Notes: a model not told the origin generated them from the sequence alone. A DNA stretch of 64,000 nt from Streptomyces parvus (GCF_014648875.1 NZ_BMRY01000009.1:186001-250000); one strand, 5' to 3'; shown: positions 17,785 to 25,748, counted from the stretch's first letter. Program-made: numbers and translations.

Positions 17785-18770
17785 GGGCAGCCATCGTCGA
17801 AGCCGTCGGCAAGGTCTCCGTGACCACCGTGCCGGACCCCGCTCCGGGCCCGCGTGACGTGGTCGTCGAGGTGGCGTCGTGCGGGCTGTGCGGGACCGAT
17901 CTCCACATCCTCCAGGGCGAGTTCGCGCCGACGCTGCCGATCGTTCCGGGGCATGAGTTCGCCGGGGAGGTCGTGGGCCTGGGTGCGGACGTCACGGAGC
18001 TGTCCGTCGGCGACAAGGTGGCTGTGGACCCCTCGTTGCACTGTCACGAGTGCCGCTACTGCCGTTCGGGCCGGGGCAACCTCTGCGACAACTGGGCGGC
18101 GATCGGCGTCACCGTGCCGGGGGGCGCGGCCGAGTACGCGGTGGCGCCCGTCGCCAACTGCGTACGCCTGCCGGAGCACATCGACGTCCGGGACGCGGCG
18201 CTGATCGAGCCGCTGTCCTGCGCGGTGCGCGGTTACGACGTCCTGAACGGCAATCTCGGGGCCCAGGTGCTGATCTACGGGTCCGGGACCATGGGGCTGA
18301 TGATGCTGGAGCTGGCCAAGCGCACCGGCGCGGCTTCGGTGGACGTGCTGGACGTCAATCCCCAGCGCCTCGCCACCGCGAAGACGCTCGGCTGCACCGG
18401 CTCGGCGGCCCGCGCCGAGGAGCTGGACCGCCCCGGCGGCTGGGATGTCGTCATCGACGCCACCGGCAACGCGAGGGCGATCCAGGACGGGCTGGGGAGG
18501 GTCGCCAAGGGCGGTACGTTCCTCCAGTTCGGGGTCTCGGACTACGCGACGACGGCGGTGATCGAGCCGTACCGGATCTACAACCAGGAGATCACCATCA
18601 CCGGGTCGATGGCGGTCCTGCACAGTTACGAGCGGGCCGCCGCGCTCTTCGCGAGCGGGGTGCTGGACGCGTCGGTGTTCATCAGCGACCGGCTGCCGCT
18701 GGAGCAGTACCCCCAGGCGATCGAGCGCTTCCAGGCGGGGATCGGCCGCAAGATCGTGGTGGAGCCGTGA
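17781..18770 (+). CDS. Zinc-dependent polyol dehydrogenase (MDR family)
   Basis: A 329-residue medium-chain alcohol dehydrogenase. Catalytic zinc ligands are visible in SCGLCGTDLH (Cys about 34-37) and PGHEFAGEV (His-Glu about 58-59). The structural zinc loop has four cysteines in CHECRYCRSGRGNLC (about 87-101). The Rossmann motif is YGSGTMGLMM (about 165-174), followed by DVLDVNPQR with an acidic residue suggesting NAD preference. Context suggests oxidation of a sugar alcohol such as sorbitol or arabitol to the ketose. Overlaps the upstream permease by ATGA. Confidence 0.92.
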   Translation: MRAAIVEAVGKVSVTTVPDPAPGPRDVVVEVASCGLCGTDLHILQGEFAPTLPIVPGHEFAGEVVGLGADVTELSVGDKVAVDPSLHCHECRYCRSGRGNLCDNWAAIGVTVPGGAAEYAVAPVANCVRLPEHIDVRDAALIEPLSCAVRGYDVLNGNLGAQVLIYGSGTMGLMMLELAKRTGAASVDVLDVNPQRLATAKTLGCTGSAARAEELDRPGGWDVVIDATGNARAIQDGLGRVAKGGTFLQFGVSDYATTAVIEPYRIYNQEITITGSMAVLHSYERAAALFASGVLDASVFISDRLPLEQYPQAIERFQAGIGRKIVVEP

Positions 18771-19699
18771 CGGACACCTCGCTCGCCGGGCGGGACCCCG
18801 GCTCGGTCCTCGTGCTCGGTGAGGCGCTGGTGGATCTGGTGCCGGAGGGGGACGACGCCGCGGTCCGGGTGGCCCAGCCGGGCGGTGCTCCGGCGAACGT
18901 CGCGGTGGGGCTGGCCCGTCTCGGCGGGCAGCCGTACTTCGTGGGCGGGCTCGGCGACGACGCCTTCGGCAGCCGCATCGAGGCGTGGCTGACCGGGGCG
19001 GGCGTCGATCTCTCGCTCAGCGCCCGCCCGCCGCTGCCGACAGCGCTCGCGGTGGCCGACCCGGGTGAGCACGGGAACACGTACCGCTTCCATCTCGGGG
19101 ACACGGCGACCTTCGCGCTACCCGACCGCACGGCGGAGGTGAGACGTTTCGGCGCGGTGTACGTGGGCGGGCTCGCCGCGGTCGTCGAGCCGGCGGCGGC
19201 CGTCGTGGCCGCCACCGCGCGGGCGGCCGCCCGGAGCGGTGTGCTCGCGGTGGACCCCAACGTGCGCGAGGACCGGACCCTGGACCCCGTACGCAGCGTG
19301 GAGCGGCTGCGCGAGCTGTGCGCGCTCGCGCGGGTCGTGAAGGCGAGCGACGAGGATCTGGTGCGGCTGTGGCCGGACGCGGAGCCGGAGGCGAGCTGCC
19401 GGAGGCTCGCCGGGCAGGGGCGCCTGGTGGTCCTGACCCGGGGTGCACGGGGCGCGACCGCGTACGTCCAGGACGCCCCTGCCGTCTCCGTCCCCGCCCG
19501 TCCGGTGCGGGTGGTGAACACCATCGGCGCGGGTGACGCGTTCATGGCCGGGATGCTGACCTGGCTCGGGGCGGAGACCGGGTGGCGGACCGAGCTGTCC
19601 GGCCCGGAGACGCGGGCGATGCTGGAGTACGCGGCGGCGACTGCCGCCTCGGTCTGCGCCGGGGCGGGAACGGAACCCACGGCCCCGCTTGGGGTGTGA
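18767..19699 (+). CDS. PfkB family carbohydrate kinase (fructokinase-like)
   Basis: A 310-residue ribokinase/PfkB kinase. The N-terminal signature PGGAPANVAVGLARLG is at about residues 38-53 and the C-terminal signature NTIGAGDAFMAGML, with the catalytic Asp in GAGD, at about 246-259. The GTG start overlaps the dehydrogenase stop (GTGA). Following a polyol dehydrogenase, it likely phosphorylates the resulting ketose, for example fructose. That completes a polyol to ketose to ketose-phosphate route whose product could be the DeoR effector. The substrate is inferred from context. Confidence 0.9.
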   Translation: MTDTSLAGRDPGSVLVLGEALVDLVPEGDDAAVRVAQPGGAPANVAVGLARLGGQPYFVGGLGDDAFGSRIEAWLTGAGVDLSLSARPPLPTALAVADPGEHGNTYRFHLGDTATFALPDRTAEVRRFGAVYVGGLAAVVEPAAAVVAATARAAARSGVLAVDPNVREDRTLDPVRSVERLRELCALARVVKASDEDLVRLWPDAEPEASCRRLAGQGRLVVLTRGARGATAYVQDAPAVSVPARPVRVVNTIGAGDAFMAGMLTWLGAETGWRTELSGPETRAMLEYAAATAASVCAGAGTEPTAPLGV

Positions 19700-19772
19700 A
19701 GCGGGCGTCCACCGGGCATCACGAGGTGGACCCGAGTTCCGCACGGCCCTCCCCCGGCCCACGGAAACCGCC

Positions 19773-19808
19773 GCGGCCCCACCGGGCTCAGGAGTCCGGT
19801 GGGGCCGC
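19773..19808. terminator. Bidirectional hairpin between the kinase gene and bL37
   Basis: Perfect 13-bp stem GCGGCCCCACCGG/CCGGTGGGGCCGC with a 10-nt loop between two convergent genes. It can stop transcription from both sides. Confidence 0.85.
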
Positions 19809-19817
19809 AGCGTCGTC

Positions 19818-19895
19818 TCAGCTCTGCGGCCGCCTGCCGTGGTTCGCGGCGTTCTTGCGGCGGGCCTTCTTCTTACGACGTCGCTTCGAGGACAT
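19818..19895 (-). CDS. 50S ribosomal protein bL37
   Basis: A 25-residue, extremely basic protein (begins MSSKRRRKKKARRKN, ends NHGRRPQS). It matches the pattern of the tiny actinobacterial ribosomal protein bL37 first seen in mycobacterial 50S structures, sharing the NHGKRP/NHGRRP tail. A near-perfect Shine-Dalgarno (AAGGAGG) lies six bases before the ATG, and a strong hairpin follows the stop, both supporting a highly expressed real gene despite its size. It should bind 23S rRNA within the large subunit. Confidence 0.9.
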   Translation of the reverse strand: MSSKRRRKKKARRKNAANHGRRPQS

Positions 19896-19952
19896 CGAAC
19901 CCTCCTTATCTGCTCGGTGCTCCATTGCGGACGGTCCAGCGGGCGGGGTCAC

Positions 19953-19966
19953 CCGGTGATCACCGG
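19953..19966. promoter_or_regulatory. Perfect palindrome CCGGTGATCACCGG
   Basis: A 14-bp palindrome, 58 bases upstream of the bL37 start and 97 bases downstream of the VOC gene stop, flanked by GGCGGG and CCCGCC. It could be an operator for bL37 or the terminator of the VOC gene. Confidence 0.4.
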
Positions 19967-20062
19967 CCCGCCTACCCACCCACACCGTGGCAAACACCCG
20001 GTGCGCGTGCAACCGGCGGTGCGGTGCCGGGCGGGGGTGGACTGATGTGCGGGGACCGCCGG

Positions 20063-20449
20063 TCAGGGCCGGTAGCGCAGGGGGTGGTCGTCGGGCACCT
20101 CGACGACGGCGATCCGCACCCCGTCGGGGTCCTCGATCCACATCTCGACCAGCCCCCAGGGCTCGCGTTTCGGGGGTCGCAGGACGGTGACGTCCTTGGC
20201 CCGCAGTTCCTCGTGGGCGGCCTCGGCGTCGTCGACCTGGAGCCAGATCCGGACGGCCGACGACGGGGGCTCCTCGCCCCGGCCGGAGACCTCCAGGAAT
20301 CCGCCGCCGAGAAAATAGACCGTGCCGCGCTCTGGGCCCGTACCGAATTCGCGGTAGACGGCGAGGCCCAGAGCCTCGCCGTAGAAGGCGCGGGAACGGT
20401 CGGGGTCGGTGGGGTGCAGCAGGATCCTGCTGCCCAGTACATGCACCAT
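20063..20449 (-). CDS. VOC family (glyoxalase/bleomycin-resistance fold) protein
   Basis: A 128-residue single VOC module with the characteristic N-terminal strand (LGSRILLHPTDPDRSRAFYG) and C-terminal WIEDPDGVRIAVVEVP. Members bind a metal ion and act as glyoxalases, dioxygenases or drug-binding proteins. This one cannot be assigned further. Separated by about 50 bp from the upstream DUF4190-type gene on the same strand. Confidence 0.8.
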   Translation of the reverse strand: MVHVLGSRILLHPTDPDRSRAFYGEALGLAVYREFGTGPERGTVYFLGGGFLEVSGRGEEPPSSAVRIWLQVDDAEAAHEELRAKDVTVLRPPKREPWGLVEMWIEDPDGVRIAVVEVPDDHPLRYRP

Positions 20450-20500
20450 GGGCCGAGCGTACGCCGCCGCCCCGCGGGGCGGCGGTTCCTGCGGGATCCG

Positions 20501-20929
20501 TCAGTTGCTCAGTTCGTCGATGAAGTCCTCGGTGCACCGGTCCTCGGCGGCCCGCCCGTTGGCCCGGTCCATACAGCTCTCGAAGTCCTTGAACTCCTGG
20601 GAGTCGAACACGGAGACGGCCACCACGAGGACGATCGCCGATCCGATGAGCCCGAGGGCACCGAGCACGGCGCCGACTATGGCCATCACGCGACGCGGTG
20701 CGCGGCCCTGGCGGGTGCGGAGCGCGGCGATGATACCGAAGACGACGGCGAGCAGCCCGAGGAGCAGTCCGCCGACGACGGTCCAGAAGAACAGGCAGGC
20801 GAGGAGGCCGAGCACCAGGGCGGCGACGGCGAAACCGTTCGTCCGGGCGGGCGGCTGACCGCCGCAGGGGTCGTGATCGGCCGCGGGCGGCGCCGAGTAC
20901 GGCGAATCCGGGTACGAGGGAAGGGACAT
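20501..20929 (-). CDS. DUF4190-type small membrane protein
   Basis: 142 residues: a Pro/Ser/Tyr-rich cytoplasmic N-terminus (MSLPSYPDSPYSAPPAADHD), two hydrophobic segments (about residues 30-65 and 80-103) in the pattern GFAVAALVLGLLA...GIIAALRTRQGR typical of DUF4190, and a short exported C-terminus with two cysteines (ESCMDRAN, DRCTEDF). Function of the family is unknown. Confidence 0.75.
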   Translation of the reverse strand: MSLPSYPDSPYSAPPAADHDPCGGQPPARTNGFAVAALVLGLLACLFFWTVVGGLLLGLLAVVFGIIAALRTRQGRAPRRVMAIVGAVLGALGLIGSAIVLVVAVSVFDSQEFKDFESCMDRANGRAAEDRCTEDFIDELSN

Positions 20930-21017
20930 CGGGATGGTGCTCCTGTTCTCCTGTGCTTCCCGTCCACCTGCCCCGTGACCCGGCCGCTATGCCGCCGTTT
21001 CGGTCACGCTCCGGCAA

Positions 21018-21581
21018 CTACCCGGCCTGACCGGGCGCTGTTCGGCGGAGCTCGGCGGACAGGTGGTGCTGGAGCGGCCGGCCGACCGCGGCGAGATCGT
21101 GGACGAAGGCGAGCGTGTCCGGGTCGGTGAGGGTGTAGCGGCGTCGGGTGGCGTCGACCTGCTTGGCGGTGGGGGCGAGGGCGACCTGTTCGGTGGCGAG
21201 GTCGACGGCGCCGTCGCGGGCGTGGCCGGACAGGATCTCCGCGATGCCGGTGGGCTGGGTGATCAGGGCTTCCATCCGGCCGTCCGGCTGCAGCCGCCAC
21301 CAGCCGGTCTCCCGGGCGGAGGGCCGCAGGGGTTTCCCGTCCGCGCCGAGCAGCCAGGCCCGGGCCTCGTAGGCGAGGAAGGGCCGCCCGTCGTGGCTGA
21401 ACGTGACCTCCTGCGCGTACGTGAAGTCCGCCTCCAGGGTGGGGTACCCGCCACTGCCCGTGCCGCGCCAGGTACCGAGGAATCCGGTCACCGGGGCGAG
21501 CAGCGGATGGGGCGCGGGAGAAGCCTCGCTGGTCAGCGCGTCGGGGAAGGGGAGGGGGATGTCGCGGACGGGGTGGTTCAT
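21018..21581 (-). CDS. Nitrobindin-like heme-binding beta-barrel protein (FABP family)
   Basis: A 187-residue protein with the nitrobindin signature GxWxGxG (GTWRGTGSGGYP, about residues 36-47). Further barrel segments follow (FTYAQEVTFSHDGRPFLAYE, GWWRLQPDGRMEALITQPTG), and a C-terminal HHLSAELRR carries candidate heme-ligand histidines. Bacterial nitrobindins such as Rv2717c bind ferric heme and can isomerise peroxynitrite. That activity is likely but unproven here. Stands alone. Confidence 0.85.
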   Translation of the reverse strand: MNHPVRDIPLPFPDALTSEASPAPHPLLAPVTGFLGTWRGTGSGGYPTLEADFTYAQEVTFSHDGRPFLAYEARAWLLGADGKPLRPSARETGWWRLQPDGRMEALITQPTGIAEILSGHARDGAVDLATEQVALAPTAKQVDATRRRYTLTDPDTLAFVHDLAAVGRPLQHHLSAELRRTAPGQAG

Positions 21582-21663
21582 GCGGGGGTGCGCTCCTGAA
21601 TCCGTCGGGGCCGGTGCCGGTCGCAGCCTAGGCGCTGGCCCGTACGGGTGCGGCGAGCACGCC

Positions 21664-21694
21664 GATGGCCCCGCACACGGGGTGCGGGGCCATC
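21664..21694 (-). terminator. Hairpin terminator after the truncated exporter gene
   Basis: Perfect 13-bp stem GATGGCCCCGCAC/GTGCGGGGCCATC with a 5-nt loop, 14 bases beyond the stop of the remnant ABC gene. The original operon end seems to have survived. Confidence 0.8.
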
Positions 21695-21707
21695 GGGCGG
21701 GCGGGTG

Positions 21708-21941
21708 TCAGTTGTGGGCCAGCAGGGCGTTCCCGTCGAGGCGGATGATGCGGGGCAGCCGTTTGATGGTGGCTTCGCGGTGGGCGATGACGATGAGGGT
21801 GCGGTCGGTGCGCAGGGTGTCGATGGCGGTCTCCAGGGTGCGCGCCGTCTCCGGGTCGATGTCGGCGGTGGCCGCCACGCCGGCTCCGATGAGGAACCCC
21901 CGGCGGGCGACCAGGTCCGACAGCTTGGGAGGAGTTCTCAT
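21708..21941 (-). pseudogene. Internally deleted ABC exporter (siderophore-export type) remnant
   Basis: A 77-codon frame joining an N-terminal start (MRTPPKLSDLVARRGFLIGA) directly to the extreme C-terminus of an ABC ATPase: D-loop ATADIDPET, then LIVIAHRE with the H-loop histidine. Everything between, including the membrane domain, Walker A and signature motif, is missing, so the product cannot work as a transporter. The ATG overlaps the mbtH stop (ATGA), preserving the translational coupling seen in siderophore clusters where mbtH precedes an exporter gene. An in-frame internal deletion is the simplest explanation. Confidence 0.75.
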
Positions 21942-22156
21942 GTGGGATCGGCCGCCATGCTCTCTATCAGGCTCTTGGGCCGCAGATCGGTCCAGTTCTG
22001 CTCGACGTAGTCCAGGCAGGCCTGGCGGGTGTCCTCCGGGTGGGCCACGGTCCACCCGCCGGGCACCTCGGCGAACGCGGGCCACAAGGAGTGCTGTCCC
22101 TCGTCGTTGACGAGCACCAGGTAGGTGCCGTCCTCGTCCTCGAACGGATTGCTCAT
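21938..22156 (-). CDS. mbtH: MbtH family NRPS accessory protein
   Basis: A 72-residue MbtH-like protein beginning MSNPFEDEDGTYLVLVN, with the conserved LWPAFAEVPGGW and DYVEQNWTDLRPKSL. These proteins bind and activate the adenylation domains of nonribosomal peptide synthetases, typically in siderophore pathways. Start ATG with GGAGG five bases upstream. No NRPS gene is present in the window. An iron-box-like site lies 17-35 bases upstream, pointing to iron repression. It may serve an NRPS encoded elsewhere or be a leftover of a lost cluster. Confidence 0.93.
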   Translation of the reverse strand: MSNPFEDEDGTYLVLVNDEGQHSLWPAFAEVPGGWTVAHPEDTRQACLDYVEQNWTDLRPKSLIESMAADPT

Positions 22157-22172
22157 CGCGTCCTCCAGAGAG

Positions 22173-22191
22173 TTAGGCAAGGCTATCTTTA
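22173..22191 (-). promoter_or_regulatory. Iron box (DmdR/IdeR-type) upstream of mbtH
   Basis: TTAGGCAAGGCTATCTTTA matches the actinobacterial iron-box consensus TTAGGTTAGGCTAACCTAA at 14 of 19 positions by my count. It sits just before the mbtH ribosome binding site, where an iron-loaded repressor would block transcription. Confidence 0.65.
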
Positions 22192-22324
22192 CTTGATCGA
22201 TAGCGACCCTACCCACCCATCTCGCGGTTGACTCACCGAATCCCACAACTCACGTGCGCCCCAGAGGACTTGTTGGCTGAAATTCGGCGCCGCAGGGATG
22301 TTCCCGGAGGCCTCCGGACGGCTC

Positions 22325-22340
22325 GGAGCCCGGGGGCTCC
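22325..22340 (-). terminator. Hairpin after the second FecCD permease gene
   Basis: Perfect 7-bp stem GGAGCCC/GGGCTCC with a 2-nt loop starting 4 bases after the permease stop. A 14-bp palindrome (CCGGAGGCCTCCGG, 22304-22317) follows and may extend the structure. Confidence 0.55.
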
Positions 22341-22344
22341 TCCG

Positions 22345-23490
22345 TCACGCGGTCCCGGTGCCGCGCCGTTTGAACAGCACCCAGGCGAGGTACACCCCGC
22401 CCAGCACAGCGGTGGTGACGCCCACCGGCAGCAGATTGTTGCGCTGGGACTCCTCCACCACCTGGACCCATCCGACCTGCCGGTCGGCCCACACCAGGGT
22501 GGGGAAGAACTGGCTGGAAGCAAGGTGTGCGGCCGAGAGCAGTCCGGCGCCCGCCGAGACCAGACTGACCCCGGGGCTGCGGCTGACCATGACGGCGATC
22601 TGCGGGGCGGCCAGGGCGATGAACGGGATGGGCCCGGCGCTCGCCACGGCCACCCCGCAGAGGCCGATCCCCAGCACCGTCAGGGCGAGCCGTGAGCGGT
22701 TCACCCGGACGCCCAGGCCGGTGGCGAGATCGTCGCCGAGCTCCATCATCCGCAGCCGTCTGCCGAACAGCAGCACCAGCGGCACGAGGAGCAGCAGCGC
22801 GACGGCCATGATCTGCACGGAGGACCAGCCACGCCCGTTGAGCGTCCCCACCAGCCAGATGTGCGCGTTCTGGGCGTCGTTGAGGGAGGAGCGGGTCAGC
22901 GGGTAGGAGTTGACCGATCCGAGCATCGCGGTCACGCCGAGCCCGATGAGGACCAGCCGGATGCCGTGCAGCCCTCCCCGGCTCGCCAGGGCGGAGACGA
23001 GCAGCGCTGTCACCAGGCCGCCGACGATCGCTCCGGCGGCCACCGAGGCCGCCGCGCCGCCGAACGTCACGATGACCAGGATCGCGCCGGTCGCCGCCCC
23101 GCTGTTGAAGCCGATGACATCGGGGCTGGCGAGCGCGTTGCGCGACACGCTCTGGAAGATCGCGCCGCTCATGCCCAGCGCGCAGCCGGCCAGAATCGCC
23201 AACAGGGCCTGCGGCAAACGCTCCTGGTTGACGAAGTGGACCGCGAGCCGGTCCCCCGTCCCGTAGAACAGGGCGCGCGCCACGTCCGGTACGGGCACGG
23301 GGTAGGAGCCGACGCACAGGCTGGCCAGGAGCAGGAGCGCCGCCAGCAGCAGGGCACCGCCGCTCACCAGGGCCGTACGGCGGTGCATCCGGAAGCTGAC
23401 CCGTCCGGACCACCAGCGCACCGGCCGGGCTGCGGCCGGGGCACGTCCGCTCCCCTCCGCGGCCGGACGGACTTCGGTCGTCGTGGTCAC
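22345..23490 (-). CDS. FecCD family ferric-siderophore ABC permease (second subunit)
   Basis: A 381-residue permease with about ten membrane helices. Family hallmarks are RLPQALLAILAGCALGMSGA and SVSRNALASPDVIGFNSGA in the first half, and AGPIPFIALAAPQIA in the second. The GTG start (23490) overlaps the stop of the first permease, giving coupled translation. The closest functional class is FecD/CchD-like permeases for iron-hydroxamate or catecholate complexes. The binding protein and ATPase genes that usually follow are absent. Confidence 0.92.
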   Translation of the reverse strand: MTTTTEVRPAAEGSGRAPAAARPVRWWSGRVSFRMHRRTALVSGGALLLAALLLLASLCVGSYPVPVPDVARALFYGTGDRLAVHFVNQERLPQALLAILAGCALGMSGAIFQSVSRNALASPDVIGFNSGAATGAILVIVTFGGAAASVAAGAIVGGLVTALLVSALASRGGLHGIRLVLIGLGVTAMLGSVNSYPLTRSSLNDAQNAHIWLVGTLNGRGWSSVQIMAVALLLLVPLVLLFGRRLRMMELGDDLATGLGVRVNRSRLALTVLGIGLCGVAVASAGPIPFIALAAPQIAVMVSRSPGVSLVSAGAGLLSAAHLASSQFFPTLVWADRQVGWVQVVEESQRNNLLPVGVTTAVLGGVYLAWVLFKRRGTGTA

Positions 23491-24545
23491 AGCGAAGCCT
23501 CCTTGCGCCGGCACACCATGGCGATGAACACCGGAGCGCCGATCACCGCGGTCACCGCGCCGACCTCCAACTCGTCGCCGGGCAGGGCGACTCGGCCGAT
23601 GATGTCCGAGACCAGCAGCAGCACGGGGGCCAGGAGCATCGAGTACGGCAGGACCCAGCGCAGGTCGGGTCCGGTCAGCCAGCGAGCGACGAGGGGAACG
23701 ACCAGGCCCACGAAACCGATCGGCCCGGCGGCCGCGGTGGACGCCCCGCAGAGCAGGGTCACGGCGACCACCGCGGCGATCCTGGTGCGGGCGATCCGCG
23801 CCCCGAGTGCGCGGCCGAGCTCCTCGCCGAGGGCGAGGGAGTTCAGCGGGCGGGCGAGCAGCAGGGCGACGGCCACGAACGGCAGGAGCTGCACGACGAG
23901 TTCGGGTTCGCGTCCGGCGAGCGAGCCGACCATCCAGAACCGCAGGTAGTCGTAGGCCGCGGAGTCGAAGACGGTGAGTCCGGCGATGACGCCGCCGAGG
24001 CTCGCACTCACCGCGGCCCCGGCGAGCGCGAGGCGCACGGGCGTGGGTCCGGCTCTGCCGGAGGCGCCGAGGACGTACACGATCACCGTGGTGAGCGCGG
24101 CGCCGACGAAGGAGAACCACACCAGCGACCCGAAACCGGCCAGGCCCACGACGCCGATGCCGAACACGACGGCGGCCGAGGCGCCCGCGTTGACGCCGAG
24201 GAGCCCCGGGTCGGCCAGCGGGTTGCGGGTGACGGCCTGCATGACCGCTCCCGCCGCCCCGAGCGCGGCACCGGTCATCAGGCCGACGAGGGTGCGCGGC
24301 AGGCGCAGTTGGCGGATGACGTCGGTGGCGTAGGAGCCGTCGTCGTTCCAGAGGGCGGTCCACACCTGGCCGAGCGTGGTGTCCTTGGTGCCGATCCAGG
24401 TGCTCAGTACGACGAGGAGCAGGAGCAGCCCGGTGAGGACGAGGAGTCCGCCGCCGCGCAGGACCGACCGGACGGGGGTCGGTTCGGGCTGCGGCTTGCG
24501 TGCGGCGGACCGGCGGCCGACGGCGGCGGGCGGGGCGGCGGTCAT
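23487..24545 (-). CDS. FecCD family ferric-siderophore ABC permease (first subunit)
   Basis: A 352-residue permease with about ten membrane helices and the hallmarks LRLPRTLVGLMTGAALGAAG, AVTRNPLADPGLLGVNAGAS and AGPIGFVGLVVPLVAR. I chose the ATG at 24545, which gives the normal FecC-like length; a longer frame to 24716 lacks family similarity. An iron-box-like site lies about 210 bases upstream, leaving a long leader. It overlaps the partner permease by GTGA. With no ATPase or lipoprotein gene nearby, the importer is incomplete locally. Confidence 0.92.
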   Translation of the reverse strand: MTAAPPAAVGRRSAARKPQPEPTPVRSVLRGGGLLVLTGLLLLLVVLSTWIGTKDTTLGQVWTALWNDDGSYATDVIRQLRLPRTLVGLMTGAALGAAGAVMQAVTRNPLADPGLLGVNAGASAAVVFGIGVVGLAGFGSLVWFSFVGAALTTVIVYVLGASGRAGPTPVRLALAGAAVSASLGGVIAGLTVFDSAAYDYLRFWMVGSLAGREPELVVQLLPFVAVALLLARPLNSLALGEELGRALGARIARTRIAAVVAVTLLCGASTAAAGPIGFVGLVVPLVARWLTGPDLRWVLPYSMLLAPVLLLVSDIIGRVALPGDELEVGAVTAVIGAPVFIAMVCRRKEASL

Positions 24546-24752
24546 GTCGGTGTCCCGCCCGTCCGGAGCGGCCGAGGGGGGCTCTCGTGTAAGGCCCGGG
24601 GCACGTGAGGCCTCCAGGTCCGAGAGCCGAACATAACCACGCGCATCGTGCAGCCTTCCGTCGCGTCCGCTGTCGTCGCGGCGGCGCAACGGACCGTCAA
24701 CCGGGCTGCCGTACACACCGGTTGGCGATCGAGCGATCCTGAGGAGCCCCCG

Positions 24753-24771
24753 CTAAGCAAGGCTGGCCTTA
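24753..24771 (-). promoter_or_regulatory. Weak iron-box-like site upstream of the FecCD permeases
   Basis: CTAAGCAAGGCTGGCCTTA matches the iron-box consensus at about 12 of 19 positions, with the central AAGGCTGGCCTT well conserved. It lies in the only gap upstream of the permease operon. Confidence 0.5.
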
Positions 24772-24848
24772 CCCAAGTTCGCGGCGGCCGAGGACAGCGG
24801 CCCCGGCCCGGCGCCGGGCGTGACGCGGGGCCGGAGAACGGGGGCGGG

Positions 24849-25748
24849 TCAGAGACCGAACTCGCTGAGGCGTGCCTCGTAGCGGATGGTGAGGTCCTCG
24901 GTGTCTCCGCCCGTCGCCGGGTTGTCCCAGAGGGCCTCCAGCTCGGAGCGGACGGACTCGGGCAGGGCTTCGTACCGCTCGGACCAGGTGTCGGAGTTGG
25001 GTATCCAGTAGCCGACGACCTTGAAGCGATCGGCCGGGAGCCCCAGCTCGCGCCGGAGGTAGCGGCGCACGGCACGCAGGGCGTTGGTCTCTCCGGCCAC
25101 CCAGACGTACCCGCCCGCGAGGTCCGTGCCGGGCGGAACGGCGGCGGCCACCAGGTCGGCCAGCCGGCTCGGGCCGTGGCCGTTTCCGCCGTAGGTCCAG
25201 GTCACCTTGGAGTCGGCCGCTTCGTGCAGCGACAGCACGGCCGCGGGGTCGGGCGCCTCCAGGACGACCCGGGTCCGGACATGCTCCGGGGTGGTCTCCA
25301 GCAGCCGGGCGGCGGCGGGCAGACCGGTCTGGTCGGCGACCAGCACCTGCCAGGAGAGGTCCTCCGGAGGGCTGTAGAGCCCGGTGGGGTCGTTGACGCC
25401 GACCACGTCGCCGGGACGCGCCTCGGCAGCCCAGCCGGACGCCACACCGCCCTCGTGGAGCACGAAGTCGATGTCGACCTCGCCCGCCTCCGGACGCACG
25501 GCACGGATCGTGTACGTGCGCATCGGCGCGACGGGCTGCCCCTCGGGGGTCTCCCAGCCGCCCTGCTCGGTGGTCCGGGGCAGCGAGACGTCGGTGCGGT
25601 CCGGGCCGTGCGGGAGGAAGATCCGCACGTACTCGTCGCCGACCCCGGTGGTCCGGAAGCCCGCGAGACCCTCTCCGTGGAGGGTGACGCGGGTCATGCT
25701 CGGGGTGAGCGGCTGCACTCGGGCGACGACGGCTCGGTGGATCGTCAT
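24849..25748 (-). CDS. Siderophore-interacting protein (FAD-binding ferric-siderophore reductase)
   Basis: A 299-residue flavoprotein of the ViuB/SIP family. FAD-binding motif MRTYTIRAV (RxYT pattern, about residues 79-87); nicotinamide-domain motif GGYVWVAGETNALRAVRRYL (about 225-244); and the conserved C-terminal KVVGYWIPNSDTWSERY. Such enzymes reduce imported ferric siderophores in the cytoplasm to release iron. The ATG at 25748 has AGGGG eight bases upstream. A good iron box precedes the gene, so it belongs to the same iron regulon as the permeases and mbtH. Confidence 0.92.
   Translation of the reverse strand: MTIHRAVVARVQPLTPSMTRVTLHGEGLAGFRTTGVGDEYVRIFLPHGPDRTDVSLPRTTEQGGWETPEGQPVAPMRTYTIRAVRPEAGEVDIDFVLHEGGVASGWAAEARPGDVVGVNDPTGLYSPPEDLSWQVLVADQTGLPAAARLLETTPEHVRTRVVLEAPDPAAVLSLHEAADSKVTWTYGGNGHGPSRLADLVAAAVPPGTDLAGGYVWVAGETNALRAVRRYLRRELGLPADRFKVVGYWIPNSDTWSERYEALPESVRSELEALWDNPATGGDTEDLTIRYEARLSEFGL

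Noticed and set aside
22345..24363. Long minus-strand frame spanning both permeases
   Set aside because: Its upstream part is out of frame with the first permease; only the portion from 23490 is real.
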